The notes below the pieces were generated by a model, which was not told the origin of the DNA, made no database searches, and saw only the letters and a list, made by a program, of their open reading frames with translations. Shown piece by piece: positions 37,749 through 49,628 of a stretch of DNA of 64,000 nucleotides. The DNA comes from Phycomyces nitens. Taxonomy: Eukaryota > Mucoromycota > Mucoromycetes > Mucorales > Phycomycetaceae. Both the position numbers and the translations under genes were made by a program. The stretch is from positions 2,790,001 through 2,854,000 of the forward strand of contig JAHRBC010000001.1 of assembly GCA_022702545.1 (NCBI GenBank), written 5' to 3'. Position 1 is the first letter of the stretch; each line of letters opens with the position of its first letter.

Positions 37749-40700
37749 CTTTTTTTTAAAAAAAAAGCTTGTTCACATTTGATGTTTTCTTGGATATCAA
37801 AGGTGCAAAAAGGATTACTGACTTTTTGGTATGTCTTTAATGGCTTGTTTTAAATCTCGGATATTCTTGGAATTATATATAGAGCAGCTGTAACCATATA
37901 CTATGAGAAAAGGTTTTATATGCGAATATATTCTCGGGTTCAAATGTTAAAGTTAGTATACTTGCGACTGATCATAGTACTGAAGAGTAACTATTTTATC
38001 GACATTGTACATTTTGTCTTTATAAAGTATATACATCTTCTTGATCCAGTTTATGAAATGACCTCAAGTATATGTATTTATGCAGTGAAGATATAACATA
38101 TTTTCTGGATTGGAGCTTCGAAGTATTTTCATCTTACGCCAATTCATGAAATTTGGTAAAGCAGCCCAAGTCAAGATAGGCCCATAGGAAAGAGTTGGTT
38201 GTCCCTATCCATTAGACTGTAACCTGGTGTATTTATATTGAGTATCTAATAGTAAATGTATGTTTCTTGAGCGCAAATAGTACTTTGGTTATTTGATTTC
38301 GAATATCTAATTGCAGCTCATTCTTCACAAGCTCAAAACTCTCAAGTGAGAGCGTAGTTTAAGAATAGAAAAAAAAGTACCCTTTATGCAAAAGTGTCGA
38401 GTCAAGGATAGTAAATATCTTGTGAATATAAAGTACGTAAGAGAAATGATCAATGACTGGTCTTGATTGGTATAGTAATAAATCTGGTAAAAGCCCAAGG
38501 ATATTGTTTGGTTATCATCTCGTTACTTTGAATGAATCCATGTACTTTTTCCCATACATTTGAAACTTATTATACAATTAGCTACAAAAATGAATTAGAA
38601 TACCAATATAATACAGATATATAATAATAAATCAATGAAAAAAAGGCGTTTGATATTTTTTTTTAAGTATATGAGGGGTGGACAATCCCACGTTAAGATT
38701 TATCTTGGCTAGATGTTTTGGTGGCCTATGTCAAAGTAGCTTAGATGGATGTGAGTGATGGTTGCCAAATGGACCAACAAGATATACCCTCCAATTTACC
38801 CTTTAAAGTGATAGACACCCGATTCATCTTTATTCAACAGATATTAGCCGATCGAAAAATCATTTAGGGACCAATATTTACTCTTGCGATGAAAATATTG
38901 ACATTACATCTTATATTATTTCCTAAATACCTCCTCTAGTGAATAAACTTTTTCTGGACATTATACAACTAATGAAAGGACAATATCAACATTCTCAAAA
39001 AATAAATTACTTTGAATAAAAAAAACTTTCTGATTTCAGATTCTCGACAATGATTTAAAGATATTTTTATATCAAACACTAGACTTCGATTTTAGTTGCA
39101 AGTTAATTTTACAAGTCAAAAGAAGCACCTGCATGTTTAGAAAGCGGGCACAGACTGTACATGTAATCCGACCAAGATATTATTGCTAAAGAAGTTTTAA
39201 CAATAATCTGTAGAAATGTGTTGTATGAAATAAAATAAAATAAAATTGAAAGATTGAAATTGATCTCATTTACACGGCATATCCATCTGCCATACACCTG
39301 GAATATGGTCTGGATCGTGTATTAGTTATATTTGTCACTTTTTTTTTTACATATATTGCAAGAATATATAGTCAGAATAAAGTTTATTATTAACCCCACT
39401 GGCTGGATAGTTTACTACATATCGAGTTAGGTTCTTTAGAGATTAATTAAAGCTTAGAGTATACTCGATTCTACCAACATATAATATGCAGAAGCCAGTC
39501 TACACCTAGTTGGCATTTGCATCGATCAAGAAATATAATTGTATACCCAACTATAAAAGGGGATCTAAGATTATTTCCAGAAAATGAAGTAAGAATATCA
39601 GAAAATGTTACTGATTATGCCATATACACATAGCCTTTAATGCTGAAATACATGGCATCACTTGCATTTAACTCCATTATGTATACTATAGATCTTTAAA
39701 ACCAATTTTCACATCAATTGAGAATCTCAACCCTATGTTCACTTGATATAATCCAATTTTGCACAGCACATCTTGGCATAAAAAGATACAAGGCATCTCT
39801 ACTTGGGTCAATGCAAAATTCAACCTTTACCCCGTATATATGGTCATTGGCCTCGAAATATCTATACAGCACAGGTAATATTCTCTGGTATGTTATACAG
39901 ATAAATATCTTTGACAAGACATTCTAATACCTTGGACTAAAATTAAGCCACTGATTATTATCATGTTCCCAATTAGATCATCGTACCTTTATAGATGTAC
40001 ATTATTGTATTAAAAGCACTGATTTTATCCAGAGAAAATTGTTTAATTTCAAAACTATATATATAATTAGAACGTCTTGATAAACAATGAATATTATACA
40101 GTTTAATATCTTTAAATAGCTTACCTTTTATATAATTAATATGTTGAATTGGCAAAAATATAATTGTATTGAAATGCTCCTATTCATATTTCATATTTCA
40201 TTATTGTATTAAATAGTAAAAAGTATTATGTTTGTCAATACCCTTGTTATATTAATAAAACACAGCAGTCCATCTTTTGAAGATCGAGAGTGTATTATGA
40301 TTCATACCGGCAGGCGATGAATTGCATAAAAGGTATTTCTTGCGTGCAGTGCAGCAAATGGCTTGAAGTCATCCGAACGTCAATGGCAAGTGATATTTGC
40401 TCATTAACCAATTCAATGAGGATCTGTGGCTCAACAAATACACTCAATTTATTAAATACGATTGTTGACCTGATAAGGCGACATTTATTCTTGGTAGCTC
40501 AAAAGTCCTATATATATATAAATTGATCGTGGAATTTTACAGATATTATGACCATAGTAATGATAATAATAGTGTTACTGCGAGAGAAAACCAGCACGCC
40601 AAGATTTTGCTTATTGTCTAACTATTAAAATAGGGCAATGATTCTCGTGGCAATTAAATGGATAGTGGCGTAATTCTAGACACTGTTACTAGATCTACCG

Positions 40701-41448
40701 AGTGTATCCAACGTTTCTAATGATTATCAGCCAACTTTTTTTAAAAATAATAATATATAGATATATTTAATTCATCCCGAGTTTCATGTTTGTACCAGTT
40801 TATACCAAAAAAAAAGTGTCAATAAAGAGGACCTTGGCCAAGTTATATGTCAGTTAACTGTCTAGTATTCATTTTCCTCTTTAAAACTAAAAGCATAAAA
40901 GATAAAGGTATTGGATTTAAACGTACATGATTATTAAAAAAATGCTTTTGGGGTGGAATACTATCAATAGTTTGGATTATACTTGAACGTTTTTGATCAG
41001 ATCCACAGAAGCCTACCCCCTTTGTGTTTCAATAAAACCCAAGAAGCCAATAAATGGACCAATTACATAAAGTAAAAGGAGGGAGAAAAGGGGGTAACAA
41101 ACAATGGCACTGTTTGGCCTTAAACTACAAAGGAACAGAGAAAGAGAAGGAAAGGAAAATAAGAAACAAGTCGTTTTGCCTAAACATGAGTTGGATATCT
41201 TGGACTTGGCACAATGTTGTTTCTGTACCAAACATATGTGCTTCCAAATCTCCAGGCGATTGTAGCCTCCTGTAATGCCTTTTGATCAAGTGGAATGTGG
41301 AGATAATCAGGTTCCTTAAAATGAAGAGAGCACTCATTAGCTAAAGTTGTTCACGTACAAGATAACAAGCCCCACAAAGCCGTAGGTCTTGGTATGTCTC
41401 CTATGAGCGCGCTTTTATTAACAGTACTCGACATCTAAATCCTTTTTA
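37749..41448. other. Long AT-rich gene-poor region
   Basis: About 3.7 kb with no gene I can support. All open frames are below 80 codons with random-looking composition. Poly-A/T tracts and TA runs are frequent. Confidence 0.5.
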
Positions 41449-41801
41449 AAGACCCCTTCCACCCCCTTCCTTTCCTCACTCCTTGCCTTACACATCTCTA
41501 CTCCCACCTCCCTTACTCTCATCTTCTAACACTCTACGAGTTCACAGTGGAACCTAACTTGTTTTTCTCTTTCGCTTTACCTCAATCATCTTCTTACTCG
41601 TCTACACAAATATCTGAATACAAATAGAGGACTAGACACACACACACACAGCAAAGCACACACACGCACATATAAATACAATTCAATAATCACATACACA
41701 TATACACATTTGCACACGCACAAATACAAACACACACACACACATACACACACATACAAATACACAAACGCACACACATCACATACTTTATTATTTACTC
41801 C
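41449..41801 (+). promoter_or_regulatory. Pyrimidine tract and CA-rich leader of the G-gamma gene
   Basis: 41449-41590 is strongly C/T-rich on the plus strand. It is followed at about 41634-41785 by interrupted (CA)n and CACATA repeats that reach to within 25 bp of the start codon. A CT-rich tract followed by an A/C-rich leader is common at fungal transcription starts, so this is probably core promoter plus 5' UTR. No TATA box stands out. Confidence 0.5.
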
Positions 41802-42120
41802 ATGTCGCACCCATTGACAAAAGAAGCCAAGCTCGAAAAGTTGCTGGATCTCAACGAAAAACTTCGAGAACAATTAGAGATTGCGCGTGTACCTGTATCA
41901 GAAGCAAGTCGCTCGTAAGTCTTTGGGGAGCCCTACGCTATCTAGTCAACCCATTGTCCATTTACTGATTTCTTAACATGATAATATCAATATCAACATA
42001 AATAGCTTGATTGAGTATTGCCAGACAACAACAGACACAATGGTTCCTTCGGTCTGGGGTCACAAGAGCCTAGAGACATTCCCTGAACCAATTGGCGTGT
42101 GTGGGTGTACACTAATGTAG
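41802..42120 (+). CDS. Heterotrimeric G-protein gamma subunit (Ste18-like)
   Basis: Two exons, 41802-41914 and 42006-42120; 75 aa, the normal size for a G-gamma. The N-terminal half is a heptad-type helix (KEAKLEKLLDLNEKLREQLE) that would coil with G-beta. IEYCQTTTDTMVPSVWG matches the fungal G-gamma core (TTDxLVPSVWG). The C-terminus ends CTLM, a CaaX box for prenylation, with an upstream Cys (VCGC) that could be palmitoylated. It would anchor the G-beta-gamma dimer at the plasma membrane in pheromone or nutrient signalling. The gene is too small and too split for simple ORF finding; both splice sites are canonical (GTAAGT, ATAG). Confidence 0.92.
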
Positions 42121-43226
42121 ACTCGATTCAATACCTGTTTTTATATAGAAAAGAATCTTGCTGCTCGATGCTAGTGTTTTTCTCTTCTTGTTTGTCTGCT
42201 TATTACAATGTAAAAGTTTACGTATTCAATGTGGTTGTGGCTAGTTGAACATTTTGACTGGTTGGATTAAATGCATTCTTAATCTTAATGGAAAGTCAAG
42301 GTGATTCTCCTGTTATTGTTCATTGTCACCAAAGGAAAAGAAAGAAAAAGGAATCGTTATCTTTAGCTTTCTCTCTCTTTCTTTCTCTTTTTTATAATCA
42401 ATATATTTATATACATACTCGTATTTCATAAGATTTTTATTGTAATGAACCATCATGTGGTATATTTTACAATGAGATTCCAAACTAATGTTTTTTGTTT
42501 AGTCTGGTTTTTATATAGATCATTTCAAGATAAATAGACTCAATACTTTAAAATAATTTCCATATTAAGAAATCAAATGTTCTTTAGAAAATGAAACTTT
42601 CTTGTTATAAAGGCACTTGTTGCAAGACAATAGCGAATACCATATATGACTTTAATGGCCATGCAGTATAATGCTAAACATTTTATCTTTTGTTAAAGGA
42701 AAAAAAAAGGTTGCTGGATTATTTATAGGCTGTGAAAATAGAGCACAAAGTCATGACTAATAGCTACATCTTGAACCCTTCTTTTACATTCTTTTCATTC
42801 CAATCTCTCTGATGGAATCATGCAATTTAGTGTTCCCCTCGGTCAATTACCAATGCTTATCACAAGGTTTTCTAGTCATTTGTTGGATTTTTTTTTTGCT
42901 AATACAACTTGACAATTGGGCATTTCGGGTTTCAACAGACAGACCCTTGCTGAAATATCATATTTTTTTTAAAAATGGCCGGCTTTGTATAGTTTGGGTA
43001 TTCAGCAAACTCAGGTTTGGTGCTAATGAGATGTCTTAAATCCGTAAAAAAAAAAAAGGCTTGGAAGCATGACTAGCAGTTGGTTTTAACCTCTTGTGAG
43101 TCTCCTTGACTTTAGTTTGGTGGCTTTTTGATTATTGGGGAGTCAAATATTTTTATGGGTACAATAAAGTGGTTTCTGGCAACCAGGACCAATTACCATA
43201 CGATTCACAACAGTATCCAAGACATC

Positions 43227-43262
<36 letters not shown>

Positions 43263-43771
43263 TATTTCGGTTCAGCCTTTCTATATACTCGACTTAATAT
43301 TTTGTTGGCTTTGGTTGACCACCATTGCCTACTTTTTTTTTAAAAAATAATTTTATTTCTTGATCGTTTCAATTTGCCGAGGATTTTTATCGGCGACTAT
43401 ATTAAAAAAACATTATTGGATATTTTATATAGGAGATTACTATAAATAAAGAGGAGATTAAACATATTTGTTCAGAATAAATACATTTCAATTGAACCAC
43501 CTCCAAAGAGCTATAGAGTGCATATATTCTAATATACATATTAAAAGATGCGTAGATAACAGTTGATATGTATGTCCGATCCCTTTGATATAAGCAATAT
43601 ATTAAAAAAAAACTTTTTTTTGTTTGAAATTTTTCATGGCTTGCAAAGTTTAATAAACTCGTAAAAAAAAAATCGGATAAAAATTTCCTGATTAAATATG
43701 TGACTATTTGTGTTTGTGGATCTAAGAAAAAGAAAAAGAAAGAGTTTGATGTAAAGTTGATACTTGTGAAG
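42121..43771. other. AT-rich intergenic region
   Basis: About 1.65 kb with poly-T, (TTA)n at about 43228-43257 and no coding signal. It ends at the inverted-repeat element. Confidence 0.5.
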
Positions 43772-43985
43772 TTAGTCCTCCGGACTAACCGAACAGGAAC
43801 ATAGAAGCGCTGTGATCATCTTATATTTTATTGAACGAAAAGAAAAATTGGAACAAATTGTTTTAGAATTGATTATAAAAGTCGCTATGAATCAAAGTAA
43901 TGTACTTCGATCATAAGCGAGCAGGTCAAATGGGTAGGGATAGGGTGGGTGACTTCTCTGTTCCTGTTCGGGGTCCGATGGACTC
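43772..43985. mobile_element. Probable MITE with imperfect terminal inverted repeats
   Basis: The left arm (43772-43807) and the reverse complement of the right arm (about 43953-43985) share CCGAACAGGAACAnAGAAG (18 of 19 match) plus an outer part that matches 11 of 14 with a 2-nt indel. Each outer arm is itself a small dyad (AGTCC-TCC-GGACT on the left). The ~214-bp length and lack of coding fit a non-autonomous DNA transposon. No clear target-site duplication was found. Confidence 0.55.
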
Positions 43986-44270
43986 ACATAATTGTCCCGA
44001 GAAACTTGTTTCAACAGGACAATCTATAGTCGGAAGATGCCTCTGTCATAATTCAAAAAAACAAAAGTACTAGAGATGTCTCTGGCTTGGTAATTGGTAT
44101 ATGAGCAAAATATGGACTCCAATTGGTGGTTGTGCCTTGTAGACTTGGAGCAGATAAAGTTGGATTCTTCAAGTATGACAACTAATTGGTGTCACAACCT
44201 TCACATCAAACTTCATTGTCGCGTCAGTGCATGGGTACGCAATCATATAGAGTTTTAACAAAGATATTCG

Positions 44271-44341
44271 CACAGATGATTGCAAGAGTCCGGTAAGATC
44301 AAATTAAGGCCGCACAGATGATGTGAAAGTCCGGTGTGATT
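44271..44341 (+). repeat. Two direct repeats upstream of the importin-alpha gene
   Basis: CGCACAGATGAT, 4-6 nt, then AGTCCGGT occurs twice, starting near 44271 and 44312 (41-bp period), about 215-285 bp before the start codon. It may be a duplicated upstream element or a simple duplication. Confidence 0.6.
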
Positions 44342-44554
44342 GGGTATCCCAAAGAAAACAGCATAAGTGTGCAAATAGCCCAGAGACTTCACGCAGTCTT
44401 TCTATTTTATTTTCTTCCATCTGCTTCCCTCATTTCAATATATTTTGCGAGGTCAGTCCATTGCCATTTCCCCTTTATCTCTCTCTTTTTGTTTGTTTTT
44501 GTTTTCTTGTCCATCACTTTTGCTTACCATCCAATCGTCAATCAGTTCAACTTA

Positions 44555-46493
44555 ATGGAGACCAAAGCACCAGCAGCAGATCAACGTAGAAACAAGTTCA
44601 AAAACAAAGATGTCTTTCAATCAGAACAGCTTCGGAACCGAAGACAACAGCACAGTGTGGAGATTAGAAAGCAGAAACGTGAAGAGAATCTGACAAAACG
44701 TAGAAATATGGTGGCTGGAAGCCAGAGCCTCTCGGACAGCGAGGATGGCGCTGAAGCAGAGCCTCATGGGGAGGTAGGCTTTATACTTTAAGGGCCCGAT
44801 TACTCTGCCACAAAACAAAACGAATCGCGTAGTATTCCTAGTCGATTTCTCTTTACTGATGAGAAATGAGCAATAGTTGCAACAAACCCTTACGGCTCTT
44901 GTAGCTGATGTGTATTCTGGCAATGTCGAGCGACAATACGGGGCTACAACTCGGTTTAGAAAGTTGCTGTCCAAGGAACGCGACCCTCCTATTCAAGAAG
45001 TGATCCAAACAGGAGTTGTACCAAAGTTTGTCGAATTCCTTTCATCTCGCCACGGGCTCTTGCAGGTAATTGATTAATATAATAATAATGTTCCTGAGAT
45101 GGGGGAGTGGGTCTCTGATGATCCTTGATATCTTTTTTCTGATGTGGATGGGTAGTTTGAAGCAGCATGGGCATTGACAAACATAGCATCAGGGTCATCG
45201 CCTCAGACACGTTATGTTGTTGATTCTGGCGCAGTACCTATTTTTGTAAAGCTACTTAGTAGTGATGTGATAGACGTCAAAGAACAGGTAAGTCTTGTAT
45301 GGCCAATCAAGCATCTAATAACTAAAATATTATCTTTAATGAAGGCCGTATGGGCTCTGGGTAACATTGCAGGCGATGGGACGGAATGTCGAGACTATGT
45401 ACTTCAGTGCGATGCTCTCATTCCCTTGTTGGCAATTCTTGATGATCACCACCACAAGGTTTCTATGCAGCGAAATGCTACCTGGGCACTTTCCAACTTT
45501 TGCCGCGGCAAGAACCCTCAGCCAGACTGGCAAAAGGTAAGGGCTGCAGATAAAGACGTGTCTTTTGGACTGCATATCTTATGATCTCTCTAGGTGTTCC
45601 CAGCTTTGCCCACCCTTGCCAAATTGATTTATTCGTCAGATGAAGAGGTCTTGACTGATGCTTGCTGGGCCATTTCCTACCTATCGAATGGATTGAATGA
45701 GAGGATCCAGACAGTAATTGAATCTGGCGTGTGTCGTCGTCTAGTAGAACTATTGCTGCACCCTTCCACAGCAGTTCAGATACCTGCCTTGAGATCCATC
45801 GGTAACATTGTGACGGGTGATGATATCCAGACACAGGTTGTGATCAACTGTGGAGTACTGACTGCATTGCTACCAATGTTAACAAGTACGAAAGAAGCTA
45901 TTCGTAAAGAAGCATGCTGGACTATTTCGAATATTACGGCTGGCAGTGTGACCCAGATCCAGGCAGTTATTGATGCAAACATTATACCTGTTCTGGTCCA
46001 TATTCTTGGTACAGCCGAGTTCAAGACACGCAAGGAAGCCTGCTGGGCTATTGTGAATGCGACATCTGGGGGACTGAGTAAACCAGAACAGATTCGATAC
46101 ATTGTAAGCCAGGGATGTATTAAACCTCTGTGCGATCTGTTGGTTGGAATGGACAATAAGATTGCTCAGGTGTGTTTGGATGGTCTTGACAATATCCTCA
46201 AGGTTGGTGAAATGGAGCGTGCGAATGACCCTGAGGGGCATAATCGCTATGCACTTTACATTGAGGAGTGCGGTGGAATAGAGGCTATTCATCAGATGCA
46301 AGGACATGAGAACACAGATGTTTACAAAAAGGCCTACAACATCATTGACCGTTACTTTGGGGATGATGAAGTGGGTGAAGAAATGGTAGCCGACCAAGGA
46401 TTCCACCAGCAACAGCAGCAGCAACAGCAGCAGCAGTTTAGCTTCCAGACTGATGCGCATGCTCCTCAAGGAGGTTTCCAATTTGGACCCTAA
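44555..46493 (+). CDS. SRP1: Importin subunit alpha (karyopherin alpha, Srp1)
   Basis: Five exons: 44555-44773, 44877-45065, 45156-45287, 45345-45536, 45594-46493; 543 aa, matching the family. The IBB domain is at ~10-55 ([20 protein letters not shown], then [14 protein letters not shown]). Armadillo repeats follow with the conserved Trp/Asn ladder ([69 protein letters not shown]) that binds classical NLS cargo. The C-terminus has [10 protein letters not shown] (Cse1/CAS-binding region) and a polyglutamine stretch before QGGFQFGP. The start was chosen at [14 protein letters not shown] because upstream frame text is hydrophobic and unlike the family. It works with importin-beta to import NLS proteins. 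Confidence 0.97.
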
Positions 46494-46824
46494 ACTGTTC
46501 TTCTTCTTTATCATTTTCTTCTTCTTCTTCTTCTTTTACTTTTTATTCTTATTTGCTCCATGTACATTTTGACTTGTATCTTCTCTATCTTACTACTAAA
46601 CAAGAAACAAAGCACATCATTTCTTGAAATTATTGATTTAATGTTATGCTGATAGGGTGGTTTAGCCCGAAATTTACAAACACAGGCCCATTAAGATATT
46701 TTATCTAAACTCAAAATATTAAAACTCAGATTCAAAAAAAAAAACGCATACACCATTGATTATCTTTTTTTTATTAATTTTTATTTTTATTTTTAAATAT
46801 TTTTTTTTGGCTATTCTAAAAAGC
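46494..46824. other. Spacer after importin-alpha
   Basis: Contains a (TTC)n stretch at about 46497-46535 just after the stop codon, and several poly-T/A runs. No gene was seen. Confidence 0.55.
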
Positions 46825-48706
46825 ATGGTAAACAAGCACTTGTAGGGAAAAGGGGGAGTTGGAACAGACTCATTATTTGATCATCTTATTCATATATATA
46901 CATATCTGTTATATCCATATATCTATTATATCATACCATAGTATCATCACATATATAGCTATGGCCAGCAACCAGAGAGCCCAAAACACCCATATAATAA
47001 TCAGCGATCCTATCATCCTCAAAACCAGCAACCATACAGTTCACCATTATCTGATGCCCAAAGTGCATCTGGCCAGCCAATCTCTAGTCGGCCTGCATTT
47101 TCTTACTTGTCTCAGCAACCCCAACCAGCTCAGATTAATCAACAAAATGCCTCATTACCTTCTTCACCATCCCAACCGTTAAAACCAGAAAGCTCATCTC
47201 AGTCTATGCAGTATCCTACTTACAGCTCAACACGCCACTCAAGTCATGCAGCAATAGCGCAGTCTTCGCCAATGCCAAAACAGCAGGAGATCACCTATCC
47301 TCATACATCTTCGTATGGGGACTTGGCATCCCCGCGGCAACCAGTCTCTCAACAAGAAAGAGCCCAATCTATGAGTCACTACAACCATTCTACCGTAAGA
47401 ATTACTCACCAATAATCTAAATATCATATATACATATATACATATATGTATATATATCCCACGGAGATTAACAAATTAATATATTAAAAATGGGGGTTAT
47501 TGTAGACGCATTCGCCGCATCCTGCGCAAGCATTGTCGACGCCACAACAGACAATCTACACCAATCCAGGCGACATTAGCAACATTGTCCATAATCCTGC
47601 CGTATCTGTACCCGAACTGTCCACGACACTCCCTCCACTTAACACGACAATTCTTAACAGTCCTTCGACGCATTCCCCACGCATGCCAACAGTCTATTCA
47701 CCAACCATACACAACAGGCCAATGGACATGATCAACTCACGACAAAAAGGTCATGAGCGTTCTGTGTGGCCTGAGGAAGATGGTATCTTACGGTGAGTAT
47801 CCTTTTTTTATGTTATTTGGTTTTCGACTGGTGTCGACAATGGAATATTGATGGTGCGGTAAGTGTAGATCACCACTCCATGGTGTTCCTCAAGATCCAT
47901 CTGTGCTTGCCCAGTTTCAACACGCGGCTCAGGAAGCATTACCACAGGCAAGGCAAGGTCAGATGAGCTACGAGCAGACTTCCATGACAGAGTTGAGCCC
48001 TTATGGATGTGGCATACCTGGATGCTTCACGAGTTTTCCTCTTTCAAGTGGACTTTTTTACCATATGAAAAGTGCGCATCCAAACATTGAAGGTATCGAA
48101 AAGCCCTTTCGATGTGACATGCCAAATTGCCAAAAACGCTACAAGAATATCAATGGTCTTCAGTACCATCTCAGGGAAGCAAAGGGTTCTTCTAGCCATG
48201 GACTTCCAATGTCTTCTAATGAAGAAGGTCATCATGGTCATCCAAGTGCGACATCCCAGAAGCAATACAAGTGTCATACTCCTGGGTGTAAAAAAGCCTA
48301 CAAGACTACGAATGGACTACGTTATCACCAGACTCATGGTCATAACCTTCAACCGCTGGAGTCAGATTCACGTCTTCTTGGTCATCAACAAAAGAGGCAT
48401 CGGTCGACCCAGGCCCAGGTTCAAGCTCGACAGCAAGCTCAAGCTCAGGCTCAGGCTCAAGCTCAAGCTCAAGCTCAAGCTCAAGCTCAGGCACAGGCCC
48501 AGGCCCAGGCCCAGGCTCAGGCCCAAGCTCAGGCTCAGGCTCAGGCTCAGGCTCAACAGCAGGCCCAGGCTCAACAGCAGGCCCAGGCTCAACAGCAGGC
48601 CCAGGCTCAAGTTCAGGTTCAAGCTCGACAGCAGGCCCAGGTTCAGGCCCAAGCTCAAGCTCAAGCTCAGGCTCAAGCTCAGGCTCAGGCCCAAGCTCAA
48701 GCTCAA

Positions 48707-48794
<88 letters not shown>

Positions 48795-48982
48795 AGACTC
48801 AAGCTCGACAGCAAGCCCAGGCTCAAGCCCATGCCCAGATTAGCCATCAAGTTTATAATCAAGCTCGTGTTCAAGCTCAACAACAACAACAGCATGTTCA
48901 ACAAGCTCGTCATAATCAGCAATTACACCAGCAGCAGCAGCAGCAACATCAGCAACATCAGCAACATCAGCAACATCAGCAA

Positions 48983-49014
<32 letters not shown>

Positions 49015-49342
49015 ACACCAGAAACAGCAGCAGCAGCAACAACAGCAGCAGCAACAACACCAGAAACAGCAGCAGCAGCAACATCAGCAACAGCAACATC
49101 AGCAACATCAGCAGCAGCAACAAAAACAGGATCAACAACACCAGCAACAACAACAGGATCAACAGCATCATCAAATGCAGCAACAACTTCGCCAACAGCA
49201 AGATCAACATCCTCAACATGCCCAAAGACAATCAGCTTACCAATATCCATATCAGGATTCACCTTCTTCAGCCGTATCCCAATCACAGCCCCCACAGACA
49301 AAAGCTCGGCGAGACAAATGGACACTGGAGAATCATGTCTAA
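46825..49342 (+). CDS. Sfp1-like C2H2 zinc-finger protein with giant Gln-Ala and Gln/His repeats
   Basis: Exons 46942-47394, 47506-47792 and 47869-49342 are well supported; the proposed first exon is only the ATG at 46825-46827 followed by GTAAAC, which makes 738 aa (inference, since no in-frame ATG precedes 46942 and the frame is closed by a TAG). Residues ~1-290 are Gln/Pro/Ser-rich. C2H2 units follow: [19 protein letters not shown] at ~295, [19 protein letters not shown] at ~330 and [19 protein letters not shown], then YHQTHGH. The YK(N/T)xNGL(K/R)YH text is the hallmark of Sfp1/JAZF1-type fingers. Residues ~430-570 are almost pure (QA)n, followed by Gln/His runs to ~700. A TOR-linked regulator of ribosomal genes is the yeast Sfp1 role; the role here is untested. 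Confidence 0.8.
48404..48840 (+). repeat. (CAR-GCY)n hexanucleotide array encoding Gln-Ala
   Basis: About 430 bp of CAGGCT/CAAGCT/CAGGCC hexamers in frame with the zinc-finger gene, interrupted by CAACAG, CGACAG and GTTCAG units. Stretches of 10 or more identical CAGGCT copies occur around 48705-48785, suggesting recent expansion by slippage. The reverse frames give spurious long open frames (Leu-Ser and Glu-Leu repeats). Confidence 0.92.
48877..49215 (+). repeat. (CAG/CAA/CAT)n tract encoding polyglutamine-histidine
   Basis: Mixed CAG, CAA and CAT/CAC codons give long Q runs with regular QH steps, inside the last exon of the zinc-finger gene. Mixed synonymous codons suggest it is older than the (QA)n array. 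Confidence 0.88.
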
Positions 49343-49628
49343 TGTGAATAGTTTACTCTCAAATACTATCCTTCCTCACTTGTTTATTCCCCCTTTTATG
49401 CTTCCTTCCCTCATTCTGTCCTTTTCTCTCTTTCCAAGTTATAAAGGCTGGGAAAGAGGTATTGCATTTGTTTATCAGGCATTTTATCTCATCCAAGTAT
49501 CCCCTCATTCTCCACATTGGTGTAAATACAAGCCTATCAGTGTGGCATCTCTTTCATATAAACAAATAAAAAAATCGTGCTTTCTTCTCACTATCTACAG
49601 CCTAGAATATGTGGCGCGTGTATGGGGT

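Noticed and set aside
2820..46493. A nuclear-import gene cluster (importin-7 and importin-alpha in one window)
   Set aside because: They are 38 kb apart with many unrelated genes between; coincidence is the simpler explanation.
48404..49215. Regular repeat array as a possible CRISPR
   Set aside because: Short tandem hexamers and trinucleotides in a coding frame of a eukaryote, with no spacers.
48368..49325. Antisense Leu-Ser and Val-Ala repeat frames
   Set aside because: Reverse reading of the same low-complexity array.
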